Source: an uncultured Opitutia bacterium (GTDB lineage: Bacteria > Verrucomicrobiota > Verrucomicrobiia > Opitutales > Opitutaceae). From it: 36,029 nucleotides of DNA. The DNA is taken from contig CAIQQB010000001.1 of the NCBI GenBank assembly GCA_903873805.1, positions 1 to 36,029 on the forward strand, read 5' to 3'. The notes below the pieces were generated by a model. It was not told the DNA's origin. It saw nothing but the letters and a program-made list of their open reading frames with translations, and searched no databases. Of this stretch, positions 23,984 to 31,287 are shown in pieces (the stretch's first letter is position 1; every line of letters starts with the position of its first letter). Both the position numbers and the translations under genes were made by a program.

Positions 23984-25210
23984 GTGAGGGCTCACACTCG
24001 CCCGGCCTGGCCTTGGTGGCGCTGTGTCCTGACCGGCTTGAGCGCGCTGGGTCTGGCGTTGAGCGCCTACCTGGGCTGGCATTTTCTGGTGGGTGGGTCG
24101 GTGATCGGCTGCGGCGGCGGGAGTCCGTGCGACCAGGTGCTCAGCAGCCGTTGGTCGGCGATCGGCGGGGTGTTGCCCGTCAGCGGCCTGGCGGAAGGGG
24201 CGTATCTGGCGATGCTGATCGCAAGTCTTACCATTGGTCCATCCACGGCGGCACCGGTCCGGCATCTGGCTTGGCGCGCGCTGCTGGTTTTGGCCGGGGC
24301 CGCCGCCGGCAGCGCCGTGTGGTTCATCATCGTGCAGAAATGGGAGATTGGCGCTTTTTGCCCCTATTGCATGGCCACGCATATCACCAGTCTGCTGCTG
24401 GCGGCTCTGGTCATCTGGCGGGCTCCCCGGCAATGGGACGACGATTCAACTGCTGAAGCGGCCAGTGACGCCACAACGACGCCCGCGGCTCATCGGGTGA
24501 TTGGCCCGGGGGCCGCGGCCGGTCTGGCCGCGATCGGTCTGGTACTGGCCGGCATCCTGGCAGTCTGCCAGGTCGGTCTGACTCCGCCCGCTGTCGTCCG
24601 CAGCGGCCAGTCGCAGGATATTCTGCCCGCCCTTGATCCCCACGCCGTGCCGCTGGTGGGTTCGCCCGAAGCCACTTCTGTTGTCGCCCTGCTCTTTGAT
24701 TACAACTGCTCTCATTGCCAGCAGGTACATGCCCTGCTTGAGGAGGCGATCCGCCGATTTGGCGGCAAGCTGGCCTTCGCGCTGTGTCCGGCGCCGCTGA
24801 ACAGCGAGTGCAATCCCTACATCCCCCGGGACGTCGATGATTTCAAGGACTCCTGCGAACTGGCGAAAACGGGCCTGGCGGTCTGGCTGGCCAACCGTGA
24901 CGCCTTTCTTGTCTTCGACCGCTGGATGTACTCGGCGGCACCCGGCGAGCGCTGGCATCCGCGCAGCCTCGACGCTGCCCGGGCCAAGGCCGTCGCCCTG
25001 GTCGGCCAGGCGAAGTTCGATACCGCCCTTGCCGACCCATGGATCGAGCGGTATCTACAAACCTCCCTGCGGATTTACGGCCACACCCTCCAGGGCGGCA
25101 ACGCCGTCCCAAAACTGGTGTTCGGCCCGCACTGGGTCATCCCCGAGCCGAACAATCCGGATGAGCTGGTTCAGATTCTGCACGACCGCCTGGCCGTGCC
25201 CGGGCCGTGA
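23984..25210 (+). CDS. VKOR-DsbA-like fusion, disulfide-forming membrane protein
   Basis: This 408-residue inner-membrane protein combines a bacterial vitamin-K-epoxide-reductase domain (four or five membrane helices, ~12-150) with a periplasmic thioredoxin-fold domain (~205-408) after a further helix at ~172-192. VKOR residues are in place: loop cysteines Cys43 and Cys49, Ser67 in LPVSG, and the quinone-linked Cys126-Pro-Tyr-Cys129. The thioredoxin motif is Cys242-Ser-His-Cys245, and KLVFG near the end resembles the cis-Pro region. Such fusions make disulfides de novo, passing electrons to quinone. The start is GTG 23984, 28 nt after the arabinofuranosidase stop, so the two are probably co-transcribed. 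That enzyme has ten cysteines, making it a likely client. Confidence 0.88.
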   Translation: MRAHTRPAWPWWRCVLTGLSALGLALSAYLGWHFLVGGSVIGCGGGSPCDQVLSSRWSAIGGVLPVSGLAEGAYLAMLIASLTIGPSTAAPVRHLAWRALLVLAGAAAGSAVWFIIVQKWEIGAFCPYCMATHITSLLLAALVIWRAPRQWDDDSTAEAASDATTTPAAHRVIGPGAAAGLAAIGLVLAGILAVCQVGLTPPAVVRSGQSQDILPALDPHAVPLVGSPEATSVVALLFDYNCSHCQQVHALLEEAIRRFGGKLAFALCPAPLNSECNPYIPRDVDDFKDSCELAKTGLAVWLANRDAFLVFDRWMYSAAPGERWHPRSLDAARAKAVALVGQAKFDTALADPWIERYLQTSLRIYGHTLQGGNAVPKLVFGPHWVIPEPNNPDELVQILHDRLAVPGP

Positions 25211-25265
25211 CCCGGCAGTGTCTGGGGTCGCCACCCGCTGCGACGACGTCACTCCCGCCATCCAA

Positions 25266-25796
25266 CTACCGCGCCCGCTGCAGCGCGGCGTGCGCTTTCG
25301 CCACCTCGACATATTTCTCGGCCCAAGGGCGGAGGCTGAGCTGTTCCTTTTCGGTGAGCGGACGGACCACCTTGGCCGGGGAACCGTAGACCATCGAGCC
25401 GGGGGGACAGGTGAAGCGCTGCGGCACGAGCGCATTCGCGCCCACAATACTGCGCGCCCCGATCACCGCGCCGTCGAGCACCGTCGCGCCCATGCCGATT
25501 AGGCACTCGTCGCCGATGGTGCAGGCATGGATGATCGCGGCGTGGCCGATGGTGCACCAAGCGCCGATCACCGCGTCGAGGTCGTCGGCCAGATGCACGA
25601 TGGCGTTGTCCTGGATATTGCTCCCCTCGCCGACGATGATGCGCGCAATATCACCCCGCAGCACCGCGCCGTAAAAGACGCTCGACTGGGCGCCGAGCGT
25701 GATGTCACCCACCACGGTGGCATTGGCCGCGACGAAGAAGGCGCGGGCGGTGTCAGGTGTCCGGAGAAGATGGGCGAGGCGGTCTTGAATGGTCAT
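25266..25796 (-). CDS. Gamma-carbonic-anhydrase family hexapeptide-repeat protein
   Basis: This 176-residue cytoplasmic left-handed beta-helix protein has hexapeptide repeats from ~20 to 130 (VVGDITLGAQSSVFYGAVLR, GDIARIIVGEGSNIQDNAIV, TIGDECLIGMGATVLDGAVI) and a C-terminal helix that packs on the trimer. The zinc ligands expected for gamma-class carbonic anhydrases are present: His68 in IVHLADD, and His85 and His90 in GHAAIIH. Many relatives (YrdA, PaaY) lack measurable carbonic anhydrase activity, so activity is not assured. It is the last gene of the minus-strand lipid locus, 143 bp after the YdbL-like gene, with a repeat cluster between. It may therefore have its own promoter and be functionally separate. 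Confidence 0.88.
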   Translation of the reverse strand: MTIQDRLAHLLRTPDTARAFFVAANATVVGDITLGAQSSVFYGAVLRGDIARIIVGEGSNIQDNAIVHLADDLDAVIGAWCTIGHAAIIHACTIGDECLIGMGATVLDGAVIGARSIVGANALVPQRFTCPPGSMVYGSPAKVVRPLTEKEQLSLRPWAEKYVEVAKAHAALQRAR

Positions 25797-25805
25797 GGGA
25801 GACGA

Positions 25806-25917
25806 GGCGCGTGCGCGCCCCTACAACGTCCAACATTCAACATCCAACGTTCAACATCCAAAATGAAAAATCCCCTGCTAACGCGTATCTGCTGGTGGAC
25901 GTTGAAGGTTGAACGTT
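25806..25917. repeat. Inverted heptad repeat cluster with REP-like foot
   Basis: Five tandem heptads of consensus AACRTYC run from 25825 to 25859 (AACGTCC, AACATTC, AACATCC, AACGTTC, AACATCC). After a 37-bp spacer, three heptads of the complementary pattern follow at 25897-25917 (GGACGTT, GAAGGTT, GAACGTT), so transcripts could fold. Immediately left, 25806-25824 reads on the minus strand as GTAGGG plus a GC-rich hairpin (GGCGCG/CGCGCC), like the REP units at 15201. It lies between the gamma-carbonic-anhydrase and YdbL-like genes. Confidence 0.7.
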
Positions 25918-25939
25918 CGCGCCGCGCGCCAGCGGCGCG

Positions 25940-26320
25940 TCACTTCTTCGCCCAAGCACCCTTGTCGTCCTGCACCCAGACGCCCTTGGGACTGATTTCA
26001 GCGATCTTCTTGGCGCGGGCCCGGGCCACCTGGTCGGCGGAGGTGCCGGTCTGTTTCGCGAGTGCGGCGTAGACGGTGGTGCGGTCCTTGTTTTCCTCGG
26101 CGGCCAGGGTGGCGACACCGGCCGCCTTGGCGTCGCGGACCTCGAGCAGACCGGCGTTGTTCTCCCCCAGCGCGCCGGCGGCCTTGAGGGCATCAAGCTT
26201 GGGCAGGCGCTGGGCCATCGCCGCCTTCACGGCGGCCAAGTCGTCGGCGGCACGGACATTGGCGGTGCAACCGAGCAGCAGAATCGCGGCGAACAGGAGG
26301 CGGGCGAGAATGGTTTTCAT
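25940..26320 (-). CDS. ydbL: YdbL-like DUF1318 periplasmic protein
   Basis: This 126-residue exported protein matches the YdbL/DUF1318 family. A signal segment (ILARLLFAAILLLGCTANVRAAD) is followed by a charged helical domain with MAQRLPKLDALKAAGALGEN, GLLEVRDAKA and a C-terminal KIAEISPKGVWVQDDKGAW. In that family KA-G-IGE-N-G-L and A-I-A-K-G-VQ-P are the conserved blocks. LLGC could be a lipobox, but VRAAD is an equally good signal-peptidase-I site. In E. coli, YdbL is periplasmic and acts with YdbH and YnbE. I use ATG 26320, 4 nt after the YnbE-like stop. An earlier start at 26383 would overlap that gene and add a proline-rich leader. The gene order is the same as in E. coli. Confidence 0.78.
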   Translation of the reverse strand: MKTILARLLFAAILLLGCTANVRAADDLAAVKAAMAQRLPKLDALKAAGALGENNAGLLEVRDAKAAGVATLAAEENKDRTTVYAALAKQTGTSADQVARARAKKIAEISPKGVWVQDDKGAWAKK

Positions 26321-26324
26321 GGGT

Positions 26325-26519
26325 TCAGGGAGTGGCGGGTTTTTGCGTGGCGGATTTCTGGTCAAGATCGCCGAAGAAGTCATCGAGGGCCTTATCCACC
26401 TTCACATTGACATCGAGCGTGCCGTGAACGTTCACCTCCACCGGCTCGACCTTCATGTTGACATTGAGGCAGCCGACGAGGGCCAGGACCGGCCAGAGGA
26501 GGAAAAGGGTGCGGCGCAT
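26325..26519 (-). CDS. ynbE: YnbE-like small outer-membrane lipoprotein
   Basis: This 64-residue lipoprotein has a lipobox LVGC at residues 14-17, then a beta-prone stretch NVNMKVEPVEVNVHGTLDVNVKVD and a helical acidic tail DKALDDFFGDLDQ. E. coli YnbE has the same size and pattern: lipobox, N-V-V strand ending in KVD, short helix. There it stacks as a beta-strand extension on the C-terminus of YdbH, anchoring the bridge at the outer membrane. It lies between the YdbH-like gene (45 nt upstream) and the YdbL-like gene (4 nt downstream). The short length makes identification rest on pattern plus gene order. Confidence 0.75.
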   Translation of the reverse strand: MRRTLFLLWPVLALVGCLNVNMKVEPVEVNVHGTLDVNVKVDKALDDFFGDLDQKSATQKPATP

Positions 26520-26564
26520 GGTCGGAAAGATTGGAGCATGAGACCACGCGCCGCAACCAAAGTT

Positions 26565-27800
26565 TCACGGCTTCGGCACCGAGAGCTTCTTGTTGAGGAT
26601 GAACTTGAGCAGCTCGTCGAGCGGCCCCGCCACGCCGAGGTCGAAATTCACCCGGCCCACGGTGCTGGGGCCGACCGGCGTCGCCTGCAGGTCGATCTGC
26701 ACGGTGCGGTTTTGGGTGTCGCCCGCCGGATTCAGGCGCAGACGCAGGGCGTCCACCCGCAGCGTGGTCCGCCCCAGCTCGATCTCGCGCATCGAAACGT
26801 AAACGGGATTCTCAGCCGGCGCTGCGAGCCAGCCGGGAAGCAGCGCGATCTTTTCGGGCACCTTGCTGGTGAGCAGGCCCGGCACCGGCGCCAGCCGGAA
26901 TGTCGGCTCCGCATCGCCGCGACCAACGTCAAATCGCACGTCGCCCACCCCGAAGCCGTCCGCCGCCGACCAGTGCAGCGCCACCAACCCACCCAGTCGG
27001 CCCTGCGCGCCCGTGATGCCACCGGTGGGCAGCAGCGGCTCAATCGCCGCCAAATCAATCCGCCGGAAGCGGGCGCGCACGTCGGCCACCGTCACGGGCA
27101 GGATGAGCGGAAACGGTTCCAGTTCCACCCGGCCGCCGAGCACATCCACGCCGGCGACCATCACCCGCACGGTGTCCGCCGCCGGCAGAGCAACGGTAAG
27201 GTTGCCGTTCCCCAGCGTCAGCCCGCCAATCCTCGCCTGCGTGAAGGTGACGGTCTGCGCCCCGGGCGCCAGGGGCGGCACAAGACCCGTCAGATGCAGA
27301 TCGGCGGTCAGGCCGTCGACCGTCAGGCCCGATCCGCTTTCCGAGAGAGTGCCGTCCCGCAGGGTCGCGGTGATTTCACCGTCCGGACGGCCACCGCGCA
27401 CGGTCCCGCGCCCCGCCAGCCGCAGGCGCCCGGTGACGGAAACGGTTTTCAGCGCACCGAGGTTAAACCGGCCGGCCAACGCCGGCAGCCAGACCGCAAG
27501 ATCGAGGGAGCCATCGCGCATTTCCCAAGTGCCCTCGCCGGTGCGGGCATCGAGGCTCACCGTCACGTTTGCGGAAAGACCATCGGCTTCGGCTGCGAGG
27601 ACCAAATTTCCCCGGTCGTCCGCACCCGTTCCGCCCTCCAGCCGCCATCGCACCGCCGGCAGATCCGTCGGTGTCAGCACTCCGGCCACAGCTCCGCTGA
27701 AAACCGCGGGCGGCGATCCGGCGGCAAGCGACGCGAGCGCCCCGCCCGCCAGCGCGGCGGCCAGACAGCCACGGGCAAAGTTGCAGCCGGAAAATAACAC
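26565..27800 (-). CDS. ydbH: YdbH-like AsmA-superfamily inter-membrane lipid-transport protein, short form
   Basis: This 411-residue protein has an N-terminal hydrophobic anchor (~9-27, ARGCLAAALAGGALASLA) followed by continuous beta-rich repeats (DGLSANVTVSLDARTG, LKTVSVTGRLRLAG, ARIGGLTLGNGNLTVAL, DALRLRLNP), as expected of the beta-taco groove of YdbH/TamB/YhdP proteins. The C-terminal block (PVGPSTVGRVNFDLGVAGPLDELLKFILNKK) corresponds to the YdbH C-terminus that meets YnbE. E. coli YdbH has about 880 residues, so this is roughly half. Either the envelope gap is spanned differently or it works as an oligomer. Start is GTG 27800. The gene lies 72 nt downstream of the MGDG-synthase-like glycosyltransferase, linking lipid synthesis to transport. 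Sequence similarity within this superfamily is low, so gene order carries part of the call. Confidence 0.72.
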   Translation of the reverse strand: MLFSGCNFARGCLAAALAGGALASLAAGSPPAVFSGAVAGVLTPTDLPAVRWRLEGGTGADDRGNLVLAAEADGLSANVTVSLDARTGEGTWEMRDGSLDLAVWLPALAGRFNLGALKTVSVTGRLRLAGRGTVRGGRPDGEITATLRDGTLSESGSGLTVDGLTADLHLTGLVPPLAPGAQTVTFTQARIGGLTLGNGNLTVALPAADTVRVMVAGVDVLGGRVELEPFPLILPVTVADVRARFRRIDLAAIEPLLPTGGITGAQGRLGGLVALHWSAADGFGVGDVRFDVGRGDAEPTFRLAPVPGLLTSKVPEKIALLPGWLAAPAENPVYVSMREIELGRTTLRVDALRLRLNPAGDTQNRTVQIDLQATPVGPSTVGRVNFDLGVAGPLDELLKFILNKKLSVPKP

Positions 27801-27872
27801 GACTCATGCTGGCACGGCAGGCCGCCGGACCGCAATCCCGGTCCCGCACCGGCACCGGCCCGCCGCGCCGGT

Positions 27873-29090
27873 TCACAAACTGTGGCCGTTGATCGCCGGC
27901 AGCGGAAATGCCTGCCGCTCCAGCTTGAGTCCCGCGGCCTCGCCGGCCAGGCCGACCAACTCGTCGATCAGCAGCGCCGGATCCTCCTCATAACGGAGAT
28001 CGAGGAAGCGGCGGCGCTGGTCCTCATACAACTGCGGCGAGCGCATCCAGTCGTTGATGATCGCGCCGAAATCCGCGGTCTTATCCAGCCGCGGGGCGCC
28101 GCCCGTCCGGAAATATTTCCACGTCAGCGTCTCCTGCGGCATGATGCCGCCCAGGGCGTTGAAGATGATCGGGCACTTGAAGTGCAGCGCCTTCGCGCAG
28201 GTCGTCGTGCCACCACGCGTCACGACGGCATCGCTCACCTGCAGGAGCAGGTGCACAATGTCGCTGAAGCCCTCCACGTAGCAGCCGAACCCGGGATGCT
28301 GGGTGCGCCAGAGGATGAGCTGGTTGTAGGCGTCGTGGTTGCGCCCGCAGACGACCACCGCCTGAATCCGGTCCGCGTGCGGCAGCAAATAAGGGAGCAG
28401 ATCGAGGTGGTTGTTGGCGCCGTTGCCGCCCGTGGCGAGGAAGACCGTAAAGCGTTCCGGCCGCAGGCCGAGCTGGCCGGTGAGGAACACCGCGCGGTCC
28501 GCTGCCGCAATCACCTCGAGGTGGGCCCGGGGCGACATCAGGTGGCCGCGCACGCGGCTGACAGCGCGGGGCAGGCCCTGCTTGACCGCGTAGTCCGCCG
28601 CCGTCGCGGTGCGGGAAAAATAGAGGTCGGACGACGGTTCGACCCAGTTGATGCTGTAGCCCCAGCCGCCGGAGAACTCGCCGCAGTAGGTGGCGCAGCG
28701 GACCGACCCGGCGCCGAGGAGCTTGCGGGCGAGCTGGAAGTAGCCGCGGTTCAGGCAGTCGTGGACGCTGAACACCAGGTGCGGCCGGTATTCGAGGAGC
28801 ACCCGGACGTAGTAGGCCCGCCCCAGCGAGACCGACTTGCGGTTCAGCAGGCTGAGAAACTCGACGAGGGCGTAGAAGGCCGTGTGCATCCACGGTGCGC
28901 GTCGCTGGATCCAGTTGTAGAAGTTGACTCCGGCGCGCGCAACGTACGAGGACTTCTCCAGCATCTGCTCGATGCGCACGTCGACCTCGTGGCCGTAGAG
29001 GCGGTAGCACCATTCGGCAAACGCGGCGGCGCGGGCGTCGTGGCCGGCGCCGGTGCTGGAGGTGAGAACGAGTATTCGGATTTTGGACAC
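27873..29090 (-). CDS. MGDG-synthase-like glycosyltransferase (GT28 fold)
   Basis: This 405-residue cytoplasmic or membrane-associated enzyme should transfer a sugar from a nucleotide donor to a lipid. It starts ILVLTSSTGAGHDARAAAFA, the G-GH-AA signature of the MGDG_synth N-domain. The acceptor region continues with KSSYVARAGVNFYNWIQ and HLVFSVHDCLNRG. The C-domain carries TVFLATGGNGANNH, GCYVEGFSDIVHLLLQVSDA, VVTRGGTTTCAKAL and CPIIFNALGGIMPQE, the donor-binding pattern of the MurG/MGDG superfamily. I use GTG 29090, one base after the SDR stop, which removes a meaningless 97-residue leader. Donor and acceptor cannot be read directly. With the acyl genes upstream and the lipid-bridge genes downstream, a special glycolipid is likely. 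Confidence 0.82.
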   Translation of the reverse strand: MSKIRILVLTSSTGAGHDARAAAFAEWCYRLYGHEVDVRIEQMLEKSSYVARAGVNFYNWIQRRAPWMHTAFYALVEFLSLLNRKSVSLGRAYYVRVLLEYRPHLVFSVHDCLNRGYFQLARKLLGAGSVRCATYCGEFSGGWGYSINWVEPSSDLYFSRTATAADYAVKQGLPRAVSRVRGHLMSPRAHLEVIAAADRAVFLTGQLGLRPERFTVFLATGGNGANNHLDLLPYLLPHADRIQAVVVCGRNHDAYNQLILWRTQHPGFGCYVEGFSDIVHLLLQVSDAVVTRGGTTTCAKALHFKCPIIFNALGGIMPQETLTWKYFRTGGAPRLDKTADFGAIINDWMRSPQLYEDQRRRFLDLRYEEDPALLIDELVGLAGEAAGLKLERQAFPLPAINGHSL

Positions 29091-29091
29091 G

Positions 29092-29922
29092 TCAGGAGAG
29101 GCCGAAGTAGCGGCGCTGGACCGCCCGGCGCAGGCCGGCCGGGGCGAGGCGCGCGAGCAGCGGGGCCAGCCGCGCCTGGAAGAAGTCGCCGGACCGCACG
29201 ACCCCGCTGCGCGGGCGGAGCAGCGCGCGATGGAGGTCGGCCACGGCCCGGGCGGGCGCCGGCGCCGCGGCGAGATTGGCCTCGAGCCGCCGCCAGACCC
29301 GGTCCAGGGCGGGCGTCGCCGCGCCCGCGTGCGCCGTGGCGCGGTTGAAATCCGTCCGGTAATCACCGGGCCGGAAGTCAATCACGGCCACCCCGCCGCC
29401 CGGGGCCAGCTCGTAGGCCACGCTCTCGGACCAGGCGGCCAAGCCGGCCTTGGCGACATTGTAGCCGCTCAGCCCGGGAAGGGGAAATTCCACCGCCAGC
29501 GAAGTCACATTGACCAGCACGCCCCGGCCGCGCGCGGTCATGTCGCGGAGCGCATCGTGGGCGAGCCGCAGGGTCGTCTGCAGCATGGCGTCGATCTGGT
29601 CCCGCCAGACGTCGGCATCAGTCGCAGCCGTGCCGCCGAAGACCCCGAAGCCGGCGTTGTTAATCACCAGGTCGAAGCCGCCCGCCGCGCTCATCGCCTG
29701 CTGCAGCGCGGCGCCGGCCGCCGGGCCGTCCCGGAGGTCGAGCGCCACGGCGGTGAAGCCGGGCCGGGCGGCCAGCGCGCCGAGCCGCGCCGGATCACGC
29801 GCGGTGCCCCAGACGCACACGCCCTCCGCGAGCAGGTGTTCGGCGAAGGCGAACCCGAGGCCCGCGCTCGCGCCGGTCACAAAGGCCGTGCGGTAAAGAG
29901 TGGCGAGAGCGGGCGCGGGCAC
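29092..29922 (-). CDS. Short-chain dehydrogenase/reductase
   Basis: This 276-residue classical SDR has the NAD(P)-binding motif TAFVTGASAGLGFAFAEHLL, the NNAGFGVFG motif, the catalytic Ser in VNVTSLAVEFPLPG and the YxxxK motif as GYNVAKAGLAAWSE, followed by IDFRPGDYRTDF. The arginine in GTARDP suggests a preference for NADPH. In this operon it could reduce the 3-keto group produced by the condensing enzyme, serving as the ketoreductase of the pathway. Its sequence is closer to broad SDRs than to FabG, so a role in modifying the product is also possible. The start is GTG 29922, two bases after the condensing-enzyme stop. The long in-frame extension upstream is antisense-like noise within that gene. 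Confidence 0.85.
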   Translation of the reverse strand: MPAPALATLYRTAFVTGASAGLGFAFAEHLLAEGVCVWGTARDPARLGALAARPGFTAVALDLRDGPAAGAALQQAMSAAGGFDLVINNAGFGVFGGTAATDADVWRDQIDAMLQTTLRLAHDALRDMTARGRGVLVNVTSLAVEFPLPGLSGYNVAKAGLAAWSESVAYELAPGGGVAVIDFRPGDYRTDFNRATAHAGAATPALDRVWRRLEANLAAAPAPARAVADLHRALLRPRSGVVRSGDFFQARLAPLLARLAPAGLRRAVQRRYFGLS

Positions 29923-29924
29923 GG

Positions 29925-31187
29925 TCAGGAGGCCCGCCGGAGCACGAGACAGACGTTGGCCCCGCCGAAACCGCTGCTGTTGTTGAGCACCACCCGGGGC
30001 GCGTCGGCCGTGGTGACCCGCGGGATGTTCAAGCCCTCGCACAGCGGATCGAGGTGGGTGATGTGGGCGGAACCCGGCGTGAAGCCCCCGCGGAGCGCCA
30101 GCGCGCAGAAGCCCGTCTCCATCGCGCCGGCCAGCGAAAGGCCGTGGCCGGTGAGGGCCTTGGTGCTGCTCACGGCCACGCGCGCGGCGTGCTCGCCCAG
30201 TACGGTGCGCAGGGCCTTGCACTCGGAAATGTCGCCGATCGGCGTCGAAGTGGCGTGGGCGTTGACGTAGTCAACCTCCGCGGCGGTGATGCCGGCTGAC
30301 TGAAAGGCGTGGCGCATCGCAGCGGCGAGGCCCGCGCCCTCGGGATGCGAGATGGCGACGTTGTGGCCGTCGGAGGCCTGGCCCCAGCCAATGACTTCCG
30401 CATAGGGTGTGACGCCGCGACGGGCCATCTCGGCCTCGCTCTCGAACACCAGCACAGTTGCGCCGCCGGTGCCAACAAAGCCGTCCCGCGCCACATCAAA
30501 GGGGCGTGAGGCGGTGTCGGGATCGGGATTGAGTGAAAGTGCGCGCATGCCGGCGAACGGGAGGATCGTCTCGACATTGCCGTCCTCGGCGCCGACGACG
30601 AACATCCGCCGCTGCCGGCCGAGCGCGATCTCGTCGAAGGCAAAGCCCGCCGCGTGGGACGACGAGGCGCAGGCCGAGGAGAAGCCGGTCGAGGCACCCT
30701 TGATCTTGAAATTGGCCACCAGGTTGAACTGCACCGTGCCGGCGATGCTGGCGACGATGCCGAGCGGCGGGCATTTCATCACTCCGTGCTGGTGCATCCG
30801 GTTGACGAGGCGGGCCAGGATCGACGGCGAGCCGCCCGACGCCGCGTAGAGCCCGGTGTCGTCGTTGGAAACATCGGCCTCGCCCAGCCGCGCGTCGGCG
30901 ATGGCCTGTTGCAGCGCGCAGTGGGCGTAGAGCGTGTTGGGGCCGAGGCTGCGCAACACCTCGCGGCGGACCCGGTAGCGCGCCGGCAGCGTCCAGTCCT
31001 CGGGATCGTCGGGCTCGGTGTTGAACTCGCGCACGGGCGCCGCGACCTTGACCGGCACCTCGGGTTTCTGAAACGGCGGGTAGGCGATGCAACCGTGGCG
31101 CAGCTCGCGCAGGTTTTGCTCCACCGTGGCGGCGTCGTTGCCGATGCTGGTGATGAATCCGACTCCCGTGATGAAAACTCTGGTCAT
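29925..31187 (-). CDS. Beta-ketoacyl-ACP synthase (KAS I/II type)
   Basis: This 420-residue condensing enzyme extends an acyl chain using malonyl-ACP. The fold signature begins MTRVFITGVGFITSIG. All catalytic residues are present: Cys173 in FSSACASSSH, His311 in NAHATSTPIGD, Lys343 and His348 in STKALTGHGLSLAG. The C-terminal NNSSGFGGANVCLVL motif is also typical. One complete subunit is encoded, with no chain-length-factor partner, so it should work as a homodimer. The ATG at 31187 is preferred. An upstream start at 31217 adds ten residues of no family resemblance. Its stop lies 2 nt before the SDR start, and the ACP-dehydratase gene ends 100 bp upstream. A single dedicated KAS outside the housekeeping fab cluster points to specialised lipid or polyene synthesis. 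Confidence 0.9.
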   Translation of the reverse strand: MTRVFITGVGFITSIGNDAATVEQNLRELRHGCIAYPPFQKPEVPVKVAAPVREFNTEPDDPEDWTLPARYRVRREVLRSLGPNTLYAHCALQQAIADARLGEADVSNDDTGLYAASGGSPSILARLVNRMHQHGVMKCPPLGIVASIAGTVQFNLVANFKIKGASTGFSSACASSSHAAGFAFDEIALGRQRRMFVVGAEDGNVETILPFAGMRALSLNPDPDTASRPFDVARDGFVGTGGATVLVFESEAEMARRGVTPYAEVIGWGQASDGHNVAISHPEGAGLAAAMRHAFQSAGITAAEVDYVNAHATSTPIGDISECKALRTVLGEHAARVAVSSTKALTGHGLSLAGAMETGFCALALRGGFTPGSAHITHLDPLCEGLNIPRVTTADAPRVVLNNSSGFGGANVCLVLRRAS

Positions 31188-31287
31188 GCGCGAGGTATGG
31201 CAGCGAATGATCTGCAAACCAGCCCGGCGTTAAAGCCAAAAGTGCCGATCCGGTCCTCGCGGACACCGGCCGGCCAACGCCGGAGCG

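Noticed and set aside
25825..25917. Possible CRISPR array
   Set aside because: The repeats are only 7 bp and contiguous, with no spacers and no cas genes.
26076..27797. 573-codon open frame on the + strand
   Set aside because: It runs antisense across the YdbL-, YnbE- and YdbH-like genes, whose lipobox and signal-peptide features are convincing. Its composition is that of a GC-driven shadow.
27882..29348. 488-codon open frame on the + strand
   Set aside because: It is antisense to the MGDG-synthase-like glycosyltransferase, which shows clear donor-binding motifs.
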